A stretch of 64,000 bases of DNA from Pascua guehoae (taxonomy: Eukaryota > Basidiomycota > Tremellomycetes > Trichosporonales > Trichosporonaceae): assembly GCA_001600415.1 (NCBI GenBank), contig BCJX01000022.1, positions 241,900 through 305,899 of the forward strand, in the 5' to 3' direction. The notes under the pieces were generated by a model. That model saw only the letters and a program-made list of their open reading frames with translations, made no database searches and was not told where the DNA came from. Shown in pieces: positions 13,635-24,921 of this stretch. Within the stretch, counting starts at the first letter, position 1. Every line of letters starts with the position of its first letter. Position numbers and translations under genes: made by a program.

Positions 13635-15846
13635 ATGTCTCCAGGAAGCCAGGTTGGTGCACCCGCCTCGGACGCTCCCAGACCACCTGGCGACACCGAC
13701 TCGACCACGTCCGATGATCCCGTCGAGACTGCCCACAAGCGCGCGTGGTGGCGCCGGCCGCGCCCGGTGTGGGCCGTCCTGCTCGCGTTCTTGATGAATC
13801 TGAACAGTGGCCTGACGATCGCTCTCCGCCCAGAGCTCACGCTCGATCTCGTATGCATCGCGCATGGGCCGAGTAACAGTAGCGTTTCTGGTACTGTGGG
13901 GTTTGGTGAGTGGCTCCTGGCGGTATACAGTCGTGGCCTGACGGATGCCTCGTAGGTGCCTTGGGCATTGCGGATCAGCTGCCCATCTCAGCACCTGGTA
14001 TAGGATGGGATGAGCAGTTGCAACGTACCGAGCAAACGGACCAGCACCAAACCAACGCCATGGGAGTAGTTGCGACCTACGCCAGCCCGCCCTTTCACGG
14101 CATCGACCCTAAAGCGTGCCGCCGCGACGTGGGCGTCCAAAAGCTCACGTCCCGCGTTGCAATGGGGATAAAGCTCATCGGGGGCCTGCTGGGTGTCCTG
14201 ACGATAGGCTACTGGACGAGCGCGTCTGACCGACTGGGCCGCCGGACCATCTTTGCCATTTCCGAGGTCGGTCTCTTGCTCAACGACGCGGCGTTTCTCT
14301 TGATCTCCTTGTGGCCGGAGATACTCGTCCACACGAGCGTGTCTGTCTTGTTCGTGGGGCCCGCGATTGATGGTCTCGTCGGCAGCGTGTCGTTCATGAC
14401 CACCCTGTCGCCGTACGTCGCCGACTGTGCCAAGGGCGGCGTTGCGGTGTATTTTGCCATTATCAACGGCGCACTCATGGCGGCCATGGTCGTTGGCCCC
14501 ACGCTGGGGTCGTTGCTCGTCAAGAGGTCAGGCGACATGTGAGTCTTAGTTCGCCAATGACACCTGTATGGCACTGATCCGCCCTGCAGCCTGTTCCCAT
14601 TCAAGGTCGTCATTGTTACTCACGCAGCCTTTCTCCTCTTGCTGCTCTACGTCCTGCCAGAGTCCCTGTCTTCGGAGGCGCGCAAACGGGCACGCGCAGA
14701 GTACACCCAGCGCACTCAACCCGCCGAGCTCGTCCGTTCTGGTGGTCAAAGGTGTTCAGTGGGCCGGCGCTTCTCAGACGCATTGCGCATCTGGACTCGC
14801 CGGTTGGCAGTCCCCTTTGAACCGCTGCATGTTTTCAGGCCTCGACCCCGCCACTTGGACGCTCGGCCCGCCAAGGACTGGAATCTGCTATTTTTAGCCG
14901 TCGCATCGTTCATCGTCGGTGCGACGACTGTAAGTCTCCGAACATCCGAGGATTGCGCCGGCGGTTGCTGGAAGCACAACTCTTGCTGACGCTTGTCCCA
15001 GGGAATCGGGGATCCAAGGATGCAGTACGCCATGTATGCGTTTGGATGGGACAATTCCCAGCTGGGGCCCCTGGTGTCCCTGGGGTCGGCATGTCGGTGC
15101 TTTGTGCTGCTGGGTCTGGTGCCTCGTAAGTCGATACTGTCTGGGGCTGTTGACCTTGATTGACACCCGAAGTCATCGGGCGCTATGTCAAGCCATACTT
15201 TACCCAAGGGGTCACTACTTTGGCCGACCATGCCGATGGCAACGACGAAGCGTCCAGTTATGATGCGGGTAGTGAGGACGGACTCACGGAACGATCACCC
15301 CTCCTTGAGTCCCGCGGAACCTCGGCACAGGAGACTTTATCGACCTCTGCGAACGAGGGCGACGGTGCCTTACAGTCCAGTGACGCCGATGACAACGTGC
15401 CCCCGCGCATAGTAGTCACTTCACCGATGGGCACAGTGAGATTCGACCAGCTCCTCCTGTGCGCCTTCTTCCTCCTCGAGGTCATGGGCTACCTCGCGCT
15501 CGGCGCCAACGCCAACGCCAGCGTCGTCGTCTTCATAGCCGCCTCACTGTGGAACCACCTCGCGGCCCCGGCCTCATCCTACATCGACGCGCTAGCGCTC
15601 GAAGTCAGCCCCCATGACCTGCCTGCGGGACGGCTATTCGGCGCAATGGGTCTAGTCAATGCGCTCAGCCAAACTCTCATCTCGCCCATACTGTACACTA
15701 GCATCTTTACGGCCACTATCGGCCGGTATCCGCCCACAATCTTCCTCGTGGCTGCTGCTAGCTTTTCGCTTGCGTTTGTCGTCACCGCCCTGGTTCGGCC
15801 GCCGGGGCAAGCACAGTCCGCTCACGAGGCGCCGGGGTGGGCGTAG
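13635..15846 (+). CDS. Major facilitator superfamily transporter
   Basis: Five exons (13635-13905, 13956-14538, 14590-14929, 15002-15125, 15173-15846) give 663 residues. A polar N-terminus of about 50 residues precedes TM1 (VWAVLLAFLMNLNSGLTIAL). A motif-A-like SDRLGRRTIF follows TM2. Several further hydrophobic helices, a long acidic/Ser-rich cytosolic loop (about residues 445-510) and five C-terminal helices follow. The overall plan resembles fungal drug/H+ antiporter-like MFS proteins with a long central loop. The substrate cannot be read from sequence. All splice junctions keep frame. The start at 13635 (AGCATG) is a choice; 13458 is the alternative. Confidence 0.8.
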
Positions 15847-17585
15847 AAAAGTGGTTTGAGACATGGCGGTCGTCACGCTGCCCGGGCGCATTCTGTACAG
15901 AGTAATGGGTATAAACACCTTTGAGCGCGCAATACCTGCAACTCACCTGTATCTTTCTCTGAACTGTGGAGCCCCCATGAAGTGGACTGTGCTGAGGCGT
16001 CCTCATGTCCGCGATGATGGACCCCAGCCACCAAGAGTTGGTCAGAGACAGTTATACCCGTCCTTGACAGGCTGTGTGCTTGGAAGGGTTCAAAGCTTGC
16101 CTACACCCAACCAACCCCAGTGAGTAAGAGGGAGATGCATGGATTTGAGCGTATCCGTGTAGTGTGGAAGCGTGGGCGCTGAAGAGTGGGTGCAGTTTGA
16201 GACCTTGGAAGACGCCGCCGCAGGTGGAGGCCGCAACCACCACCTCTTGAGTTTAACTGCAGGATCCAAGAAGAACAAGGTAGTCTAGTATAGGCTGAGC
16301 AAACACATAAACGTGCTCTGGCGTCTACTTTGTTTTACCATGGCATACATGGCGTCCATTGCGGCAAACTGGGCGGAGATGGGTGCATGGATAGAGCGAT
16401 TCCTGTTTCATGTCGTTGGGTCGCCTTTCGGGCGAATGGCCCAATCGGGAGTGTCCGATGCACACCGCCAGTATTCACACCCTAACTAAACGCCCTACTC
16501 GAGCTACTGTTCTCCGTGGCTCGTCCTCGCCTCCTCCACCCACGCGTCTCCGCCAGAGACATGACACAGCGCAGAGCCACTTTACAGGATCCAGAGGATG
16601 GATCCACAAGAGGATCCACGATCCACAGGATCCGCCGGCGCGCCGAACCCGCGCAACCATCCAGGGCCCAAACCCACCTCGAACAGTTCCACCAGGGGCG
16701 AGCCCGCGCACGTGCACGGGCCCCCACTAGCTGCAGTTAAGAGTTACGCAGCCTCGGTTGGCTCGGCTTGGCTCGGCGGTGGCTTGGCACCCAGGTCTAC
16801 TGTACTCCATTCTCACCCGAGCCAGCCAGCCCTCGCATGGCCACCCACCACCCATGCACCCAGACTCCACCACGCACCACCACTTCTTCATCATCACTAC
16901 TTTACCCCTCGCCACTCCATTCCCCCACTCGACCTCCACACCCCCCCCCCCTTGGTCTCTTGTCCACCACCCCCCCGACCTCCCGCGTCGCCTTCCCCCC
17001 CTCGCCGCCCCCGCCGTCTCGGCCTCGGCTTTGACTCTCGGGTACAGACGTGCGGCCCATTGATACCCCGCGACGACCAGTCGGCCGCCCTCCATGTTCG
17101 TCCTCACCCAGGACAAGGTTAAGGTACGGGTTGTGTTCCAGTTGAACCACACTTGCCAGGTCCCGCAAGAGGCGGACGCCTCCCTTGTTGGCGGCAGGCT
17201 ATATGAGATCCTCGTCGCTGTCCGCGAGGGTACTCTTCTTGGCACCGCCGAGGATAGCGAGAGAGGCGTACAATGCGCGCTGCTGTCCATGACGTTGAGG
17301 GCGGCAGTTGTTGGGCCGGTGGTCGCACGGCCTCGTTGAAACACGAAAAAAAAAGAGAGACGTCGGAGCTGACAATATTTCTCCCCTCGACACCACCAAC
17401 GTCATCCCCACCATGTACGCACGGCCGTCGACCTGGTGTCTGCACCAACATTGACCCCTCCCCCTCTTGCTCCAATCGCTGTCCGTCCGCTGCTTCGTGC
17501 ATCGCCCTCGTGATCACCATGCACATCTCGCACATCCCCCCGACGCCCTCATCGCCTCTCCCACAACCTTCCCGACGCCCTTCAG
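15847..17585. other. Long intergenic region and probable 5' exon of the GPCR gene
   Basis: No independent gene is recognised. Four GGATCC hexamers occur within 16587-16634. Positions 16780-17040 are strongly pyrimidine-rich. From 17441 to 17583 no AG dinucleotide occurs, which marks the end of an intron with acceptor at 17584-17585. The exon carrying the start codon of the next gene must lie upstream, but I could not place it. Confidence 0.4.
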
Positions 17586-20164
17586 CTCAACGAGTTGGTC
17601 TCCGCCATCAGCGCCGCCGTCTCGATTGTCTGCTGCCTTGTCGTGCTCCTCCTCGCCCTGTGGATTTGGACGGTACGCGAGGCGCGCCACTGTCTCGACC
17701 GCATCAGCTTCAGGCTATTGCTATGGAGTCTGGCGTTTGAGATTGTGTACGACATCAACTACATTGCGGTCTGTGTGGTGAGTCCGCGACGGGGCCCGGC
17801 GCGACACTATTTTCCCATCTGCGGTCGTGTGTCGTATCGCGCGTTACAGTGATGCAGTCAAGAGCTCCTCACATGACTAACGCCCAGGGCGGTATCCAGG
17901 AGACCATCAGCGCAACAGGATGCACGGCAGGCGTCTACCTCATGATGGGGACCATGGGCGTGTGAGTGTGCAGTTTCGTTCGGCCTCGCTAGGCTCCTCT
18001 GACATGCCCAGGGTAAACTACCTGTGCACCTTCATCGCGGTCAACCTTGCCGTTACGATCGTGTTCGGCCTCAACCCCATCGTCTTGCGTGAGTCTCCAG
18101 AAACTTGGAGAGTCGGCCCGCTGCTCGGGCTACCCTGCTCCAATGCTCAACAACTGACGACCAGAGCTGGAAAGATGGTACATTGGCATCTCCCTCTTCA
18201 TTGGCATGTTTGTGCCCATCGTCCCCGCCGCGCTAGGACACTTTGGAGTGGACCCATTGTACCACGTATGGTGAGCACCTCGCGATTAAACCAATCTTGA
18301 TGCTGACCCAAGAGCTGGATCAAGGCAGACACGGACAGCGCGCGCATACGCAACTTTGTCCTCGACCTCGTGAGCCTTACGGTGACGTGATGACGTTCTA
18401 ACTGGCAGTACCTATGGCAGCTCTTGTCGTGCGCAATTGCTTCGGTGGCAGTAATCGCAGTACGTTTCTCCTCCTTGATGAGACCCCGAGAAAGATGTGG
18501 ATTTTGTCTTACTCCAGACGCTTATCACGCTCTTCCGACAGGGCCGCGCGACCTCTCGCGCGCTCTTTGGTGGAGACAGCATCAACTTTACGCTCAGCAG
18601 CACGTCTGAAATAACGTCTTCGGATGACCCCGAGAGCGGAGAAAAGCACGCGCGCCCCGGATTCGTCATGCGTGCATTGCGCAAGCGCCGCAACTCGATT
18701 CGTCAAGAGAAGATTTATGGCCATCTCGAGGACCGGTTCATCCGCATTGCACTCCGTATCTCGGCCTACCCAATTACGCTCATCATTGTCAATGGGCTTA
18801 TCTCCAGTGAGTGCGGTTTGGTCTTCCCTGGCTGCCCTCGGTCTCAATGTCTGCTATAAGTGATACTGCATGCCGTTTATGTGGTCTCCAGGCTCGCACA
18901 CTCATGTCTGAAACAGATACCCTGTTGGGCGTTTATCCCCCGGCCTGCTAGTGGGATGGGCGTCTTTCATGTTGGTGCCCTTGACCATCTGTTGGCCTGC
19001 CTGGTGTATTTCCAGCGACCCCTTCCCCATCGCCTCGGACCCTAAATGCCTGCTGGCGTGGTTTGTGCTCCAACTGGTGTGGTAGTGGTGTACCTACCAC
19101 TCACGTGTGTTCTGCTGATTGCGATCCTCGGCGGGCGATCCTCGGGGGGCATACTTCGGATACATTTCTAACAACACAGTCGGTGACCTGTACTTGTCTG
19201 CCGTGGGAGGGGTGCACAACCGCGCCGCATACGGGCTCTACTGCCTGTACTACTTTCTGTACGGCGGGCGCGGCATCTTCTTCGTCATGGTAAGCTCCAA
19301 CCCTTCTCTACGGGACTGACACCGCAGCTTGCCCTGCTCGACCCATGCCTCACTAAAGGCCTAGCGACCGTGTGGCGCCTCAAGTACCCTACCGAAAAGG
19401 ACGGCAGCCAACCAAGCACCCAAGGAGCGCCATGGACCGGCTCGGCCCTCTCTGACAAACTCCCCCGCAGCGGGGCCGACGTGCCACCGCCGGACCCAGT
19501 TGACATGGGAGCACTCGATATGAGACAAGCGCTCTTTTTCCTCGACCAGCCTAGCGACGACGAACCCGACGAGCATGATGGAGACGACACGGTGTATGAA
19601 CAATCCCCTCGGCAACCAAAACGTTCGCTCATTGGCTTTTTGCATCGACAAAACAAGCATCACCCTTCGTCGAGCACCGGTACGGGCACAGTGACTGGCA
19701 CTGAAACGGCACCTCCGACATCGCCTCCAACACCTTCGGGTCCCGTCTTTTCTGAGACATTTGCGGGTGTTCCCGCCGACGGCTTGTGGGCGGGGATCGA
19801 GGACAATGCCGACGACGTCGTGCACCCCGACGTACTCGAGGCTGTTCAGCTAGAGCAAATTGCCAATGCACCACCCAACACCCTACGACGGAGATCTCTC
19901 AACAGGACCGACAGCGGCATTGGGAGCAGACCAGCCTCTCCACCACCTACAACCCTGCGCAACACATCCTCCGTCGCCGGCGACCCTGGACCTGGATCGT
20001 CAACTTTTGCGACCACGTTCCCTCCTCCGTCCATTGACGCTCCGGAATCGCTGCCAGCCACAGTCACCGACGGTATCGACTCGGCCGAGTCGCGCAGGCA
20101 GCGGCGCAAACGGGCACGCGAGCGCGCCGAGCGGATATACGAGGACATGGAGGCGCAGCTGTAG
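17586..20164 (+). CDS. Seven-TM GPCR-like protein with long cytosolic tail (5' exon unresolved)
   Basis: Exons 17586-17777, 17888-17961, 18012-18088, 18165-18270, 18315-18369, 18409-18459, 18518-18806, 19180-19289 and 19328-20164 join in frame to 596 residues plus an unidentified N-terminus. TM1 is VSAISAAVSIVCCLVVLLLALW. Later landmarks are YHVCWIKAD before TM5, RIALRISAYPITLIIVNGLIS as TM6 and DLYLSAVGG leading into TM7. This order, with the CWI and YP..LIIVN blocks, matches fungal nutrient/cAMP-receptor-like (Git3/Gpr1 or CAR-type) GPCRs. The loop between TM5 and TM6 is long and basic. The tail is acidic, Ser/Pro-rich and ends in a basic RRQRRKRARERAER helix. The ligand is unknown; coupling to a G protein is inferred from family. 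Intron 18807-19179 is unusually long. Confidence 0.7.
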
Positions 20165-20433
20165 CGCTCGTGGGCTTGAGACGTTTGGGCATTGGGTGAT
20201 ATGCTGTGCATTTTTTGTTGTTGATAATAATTACTTGATTTATTGGGTTTTGGGTACTGCACGGGTGTTGCGAGGCTCGTGGAGCCAGCCACTGGAGCGA
20301 TGATGCCGATGCCGTCGTGACTGATTCCAACGCTTGCTGATCACCTGACTGCTACGGAATCTGTAGGCAGGCTGGCCCAGTAGCCAGGTCGAGTTCTCCA
20401 GAGGCCGCTCGTCTCGACACTCTAGCCCCAACA
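20165..20433. other. 3' flank of the GPCR gene
   Basis: An AT-rich stretch near 20205-20255 is the likely 3' end region. Nothing else is seen. Confidence 0.35.
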
Positions 20434-20435
20434 TA

Positions 20436-20748
20436 CAGTGGCCGTCGTAAAGGTTGCACGTACGCGTCGAAAAAGTACACCTATCCAATGGGCCAGAGGC
20501 CTGTCCAATGTGAAAAGCCACCGAGCATCACATCACAGTACAAATGGCACATGGTGGCCAGATTGCTGACCAGCTTACACGTAATGGCAGTGAGAGCTTG
20601 TGGATTGCTTCAATGGTTGTTGAATAATCGCATCTCAAAGTTTGACAGTTGGCCAAATGACTACTGGAGGGTGGTGCAGGTTTCTGAGGTACCCGAGTGC
20701 AAGTCGACGCCACTGAGGGACCCTATGTAACCTTTAAGACGGCCACTG
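20436..20748. mobile_element. MITE-like element with ~23-bp terminal inverted repeats, TA-flanked
   Basis: The left end CAGTGGCCGTCGTAAAGGTT and the right end AACCTTTAAGACGGCCACTG are inverted repeats with two or three mismatches. TA dinucleotides flank both ends (20434-20435 and 20749-20750). CAGT-starting termini and TA targets are typical of Tc1/mariner or pogo-like elements. The 313-bp interior has no coding capacity, so it would depend on a transposase in trans. A second, shorter member lies at 21119-21272. Confidence 0.65.
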
Positions 20749-21118
20749 TACAGCAAAAGGTAATGAGCAACGGTCTTCAAGCCGTTTACCACCGCTCTGC
20801 ATCAAAGGGAGTGGGGCCCATGCCGTGCAGATGGCAACAATGCAGGATACTGCCCCACCAACGAAGCCACATGAGCGAGTGAGCGTGCACGCGCAAGTCG
20901 CCAAATGCACTCCTGTACTCCTGTGCTGTGTCGCCTCTGGCCGGTTTCCAGCCGGCGACCAACCCTCTTAAGGCTCTCCCATCTCCAGCTTGCAAGGCAG
21001 CGTAGCGAAACCGTAACACCAACTGTTTGCCCAACATCGTTTATCGGCACGGGTTCAAACCTGTGCCGCGCTGTTTTATTGTTCAATTTTTTTCGGGGGT
21101 TTTTTTTTGTTTGTTCTG

Positions 21119-21272
21119 CCGTGGCCGTCAGAAAGGTTGCGACCTCCAATGCGTTGCGCCACACCCATCCCATGAGACTTCTGGCATATTGCAAGGCAGA
21201 AGATCCGAGGCTTTGGGTCAAGCATACCTGAGGCAGCCCGGGAGGCAGTCGCAACCTTGCGGACGGCCACTG
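21119..21272. mobile_element. Second, shorter MITE-like element of the same family
   Basis: The left end GTGGCCGTCAGAAAGGTTGC and the right end GCAACCTTGCGGACGGCCAC are inverted and match the termini of the 20436-20748 element. The right end is followed by TA; the left flanking dinucleotide is TG, so that side has decayed. The interior differs from the first element, as expected for a MITE family defined by its ends. Confidence 0.55.
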
Positions 21273-21747
21273 TAGTTGTGTGATTGATACTCGGCGCCGT
21301 CTCGAGTTGCGACACAAGGCGTTCAGCTCCAGGATGTGACTAAAGCCTGACCAGGTCGCGCAGTGTTGGCGACCCATGAGGGCCCCCAGGCGCCGAGACG
21401 GGCGGGGAGCAGCCACTTGGACAGTTTCGCCCTGCGCCTGGCCCAACCTTCATACCACAGGTTGTCCTGCAGACACTGGCCCGCAGTGTGAACCCCAAGG
21501 CCGACCACTGGTGTCGGCCGAAAGAGACAGCTTTGTGGGCGCAAGTTTACCCCGACTTGTCCCGACTCGTCGTCTCAGGTACTGGACGCACCAAGACAAT
21601 CGAGGGCTAAATCCGATCAAACATGCCTTGTGCCCACTGGATGGAGCTCGCGCACAGTCCATCTCAACTGTCCAGAAGGTCCAGAAGTGTGGATAACAAA
21701 CAAAAGCAGCGTCCCCGGCACTAGGGGTAGGTCTGGAGACGAGGGAT

Positions 21748-21829
21748 CGACGGAGACGTGATTCGAACACGCGCGCCCAGAGGGCACCTCCTTAGCAGGG
21801 AGGCGGAGTGACCACTTTCCTACCCCGCC
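21748..21829 (-). tRNA. tRNA-Ser(GCT), intronless copy
   Basis: Acceptor GGCGGGG pairs with CTCCGTC (two G-U pairs). The D-stem is GGA/TCC and the anticodon stem CCTCC/GGAGG encloses CTGCTAA, giving anticodon GCT. A class II variable arm (TGCCC-TCT-GGGCG) and T-arm GCGTG-TTCGAAT-CACGT follow, with discriminator G. The anticodon loop is exactly 7 nt, so there is no intron, unlike the near-identical neighbour at 22089-22177. Confidence 0.9.
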
Positions 21830-22088
21830 GACAGGTGGTCAACAGTTGGAATACAGCTCCGGCCGCTCAACAGTATCGAAACCCATTTGCTCGACGGTAA
21901 AAAATTCCGACAGATTTGGAGCTGCATGCCGAGCATGTCTTGCCCGAGGCGGTGGCGATGCGACGCCATCAACCCCTTGTCAACTTGCCTTTTGCCAACG
22001 TCAGGTGGCACACATCTCGACGCGAAAGTGCCTTTGGGGTGGACCAAAAGCAGCGTCCGCGCCCGGCAGGGCTCGCAAGACGGTGTAT

Positions 22089-22177
22089 CGACGGAGACGC
22101 GATTCGAACGCGCGCGCCCAGAGGGCACCTCCTGGCTGGGTAGCAGGGAGGCGGAGTGACCACTTTCCTACCCCGCC
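22089..22177 (-). tRNA. tRNA-Ser(GCT) with 7-nt intron
   Basis: The same gene as at 21748-21829 except for compensated changes in the T-stem and an anticodon loop of 14 nt. CTGCTA is followed by CCCAGCC before the last loop base, placing a 7-nt insert right after position 37. The 3' flank (AAAGCAGCGTCC block and GACGGAGAC) is shared too, showing a local tandem duplication. Confidence 0.88.
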
Positions 22178-22299
22178 GATGGTGCCAGTTTGGACCTGCA
22201 TGGCGAGCGTGTCGTGCCTGGGCGGGCCGTGATGGTGTGAGGGGCTGCCACATTCACATGTGGATGAGGTTTGATCCGCCGAGGCGGTTTCGGGACCTA

Positions 22300-22360
22300 C
22301 CGAACCATAAGGCTCAGCACCCTCGCAGTGGCCTGGAGGGTGCTGAGCCTTATGGTTCGG
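22300..22360. repeat. Perfect 25-bp inverted repeat with 11-nt loop
   Basis: Arms 22300-22324 and 22336-22360 are exact reverse complements, beginning CCGAACCATAAGG and ending in CCTTATGGTTCGG, with loop GCAGTGGCCTG. No poly-T tract follows, so it is not a simple pol III terminator. The region has no gene. It may be the remnant of a fold-back element or a hairpin RNA source. Confidence 0.9.
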
Positions 22361-23237
22361 TTGTGCGGGTGTGAGAGGCGGCCTCGGCCACGGGCGCCGA
22401 AGCTAATCGCGGATAGGAGCATCTCGTGTATCCTCAGCGAGTATGCGTGCTGTGGCTCCTGTTTCTCGGGGGCATTGTTGTTATGAATGGGAAATGGGTA
22501 GTATCGGTGATCAGAGTGTGGATTCATACAGGAGCTCTGCGAAGAGAAGAGAAGAGATTCTTGGATATTCTAGAAGAGTGTGAAGTTGCAGTGTGGCGGA
22601 TGTGAGAGTGGCAGTGAGTGCCACTCTGACGTTATCAATTCACACTGGATAGACACTGTGGTCTCTAGCCCTTGGTACATTTGCACTTTGGGTTTGGGAG
22701 GACTGCTGTCGGGGCGTGGCCCTAAGGGAGGCGTTCAACGTGCTTCCTGCCTGCGACTGTACTCTTCCCTGTGGTGTTTGTTAACTGGAAGTCTTTATGC
22801 TTGTGGGTGAGCCACCCAGCTGGCCTCCACGACGAGTTCTGCGGAGCCAGTGGGCGGAGGAAGGAGGAGAGCAAGGAAGCAAGGGAAAGAGTGAAAGGGG
22901 GGAATAGGGAAGGTGGGAAAGAGAGAAGAAAGGAAAGAGAGGAAGGAAGGAAAGAAAGGGAGGAAGGAAGGAAGGAAGGAAGGAAGGAAGGAAGGAAGGA
23001 AGGAAGGAAGGAAGGAAGGAAGGAAGGGCGGCGCATAAAAGATGGCCCCGCCACCTGACGTCTTGTCGTTTTCTCCATCTCTCACTCTTCCATCATCACT
23101 CTTACTGCCTGAATCACCTCCCATCCAACACTCCCTCTCTGCGTCACCCCTCTTCTCTTCTCTTGCGTGTACCCCCCTACTCTCCTCCGAACAGGCGCCT
23201 CACCTGTCGCACAACACCCTCTCAACATCCCCGCAAA
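22361..23237. other. Intergenic region and pyrimidine-rich leader
   Basis: No gene is recognised. It contains the GGAA microsatellite below and then, at 23040-23235, a pyrimidine-rich leader of the following gene. Confidence 0.4.
22920..23028. repeat. (GGAA)n microsatellite
   Basis: An imperfect purine tract becomes a pure GGAA/GAAG tetranucleotide array from about 22963 to 23028. It lies about 210 bp upstream of the next start codon. Confidence 0.9.
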
Positions 23238-24024
23238 ATGACCCGCATGTGTGACGTCGACACCATCAAGGAGCTCTACCCCGAGCTCAAGAACTCACCT
23301 ACCGCCCGCTCCGTTTCATTGAAAAGGCTCTCAAGACCTACCCTGTCCCCGACCTCGACGACCGCGGGGACAAGAAGCGTGCCAAGCGTCTCAAGCGCAT
23401 GGTGAGCTGGCTCTTCCTACTCCACATACTACATGCACCATAGACATGCTGAGTCTGACACTTTAGCGCGACCTCTTCCGTGGCAGCCACATCGCCCTCC
23501 TCCCGCACGACGCTGCGTGCAAGGAGTGCAAAGCGGGCGGGTACTTCTGCTTCATTGAGCAGATCATGAGCGGCAAGCGCAAGTCATGCAAGACGTGTGC
23601 TCATCGTGGTTGCGATGTGTTCAATGGCCTGAGGAACAACCTTCCTCCGACCAAGCCGGGAGAGGTCCGTCGCATCACCCTCGGCAAAGGTAAGTCTTGT
23701 ACTTGGATGGCACAAACGACCCAGTTCCTCATTCATACAGACGCTCGTGTCGACGTTGGTCCCCATGACGAACTATTCCCGGGCCCGACCCCCGAGGAGA
23801 AGGAATTGTTTGACTGGACGAAGAACCACCCCGACGACCCAAAGCACGTCCCCAGCCCCGCCCAGTGGCGCCCCTCCACTCGGCTCTCGTTGACCCACTT
23901 CCTGGCCATGGGTCACGACCGCGCCACAGCCAAGCGCCTCTTCCGGGAGGACAAGGCCAAGCACGCTAAACGCGTCGCGGAGAACGAGGCTAAGCGCCTC
24001 GAGCAGGCGCGCAAGGGCCTGTAG
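23238..24024 (+). pseudogene. Zn2Cys6-like cysteine-rich protein gene, apparent frameshift in exon 1
   Basis: Exons 23238-23401, 23467-23689 and 23741-24024. Exons 2 and 3 are open and joined in one frame; exon 1 is 164 nt and switches frame between the good start (CAAAATG, MTRMCDVDTIKELYPELK) and FIEKALKTYPVPDL near 23285-23300. Exon 2 carries HDAACKEC, a sixth-spaced Cys, then CKTC and a final Cys (C-x2-C-x6-C-x12-C-x2-C-x4-C). This resembles a Zn2Cys6 binuclear cluster with a short last spacing. A paralogue with the same exon plan lies at 60017-60607. Exon 3 is a charged helix-rich tail. The frame break could mean pseudogenisation, an unrecognised exon, or a single-base sequence error. Confidence 0.6.
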
Positions 24025-24921
24025 GCCATCTATCACCCGTAACCAAGACGTGAGTCCGGTGCGTTGACGACGCGATAAAGGACCTGATTGACATAAACAG
24101 CGTGGGTCGGCATCCAGCCTCGACGCTTAACGCAAGACAAGTACCGATTGACACGACATGAAGAGGGTAGGGGGTAAGTTGTGTGCCAGCTTGAAAATAC
24201 TTGGGCTCATGACTGACACGTGCAGCATGTGAGAGGAAAGGGCGGCCCAGATCCCCATGTATAGTACCGCAGAAGAAGAAAGGCAGCCATACGACATGAA
24301 ACAGCATGCAGACCAGATCAGAGCTCGATTGACTCCCTTGTCAGCCTACGGTCATGAATCACTTGCAGGTGTGGGCGGTCTGTGTGTGTTGAGGACGCTG
24401 GGGGGTGTGTGTGTGTGTTCGTCTTTGGCTCTCCTGCCCGGTCCACGTGCATTTGGGGTTGGCGGCTTTAGCATGAGAGTGGGGGAGGGGGGTAGATGAT
24501 GGGAAGTGAAATGTTTGTTGGGGTTGGTCAAGCATGGTCAAAAGATCAAATGTGGCAGAGGCGTGGGTACGATACGGGCATTGCCACCATAATCGCCACA
24601 CACTCACCCCAGTGGAGTTGATTTCGTCCAGTACCCAAACGTTCTACCAACCAGGGACCAGCTCCGAAGATGACCATAGTCGCCAGAGTATGCTGGTACC
24701 CTTCTCCCATGACTAGGGTACGCATGCTTGGCCCGCTCGGCAGACATTGACCTCGACGTCCAGTACCATTGCATAAGGGCGTGAATGGTGTATCCGTGCC
24801 CAAATGAATTCCCTTAGTAGAGCGGCTCCTGTTACAATGCCAGTCCATGTCCTTATTCGCTGCTGTCACGGCAATGATATACATACATAGTGTAGATTGA
24901 GATCTGCCATTGCGAGGCGCC
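24025..24921. other. Convergent intergenic region
   Basis: It lies between convergent genes. A short GT-rich run sits near 24375-24420. No gene is recognised. Confidence 0.4.

Noticed and set aside
16727..17344. 205-codon minus-strand open frame upstream of the GPCR-like gene
   Set aside because: It is a mirror of pyrimidine-rich DNA (Gly/Arg/Trp-rich) with no domain.
21045..21085. GGTTCAAACC followed by TTTT suggesting a tRNA
   Set aside because: It is a small hairpin (CGGCAC...GTGCCG). The T-stem would contain a G-G mismatch and no D- or anticodon arm is present upstream.
22920..23028. Regular repeat resembling an array
   Set aside because: It is a simple GGAA microsatellite, without spacers; no CRISPR is present, as expected for a eukaryote.
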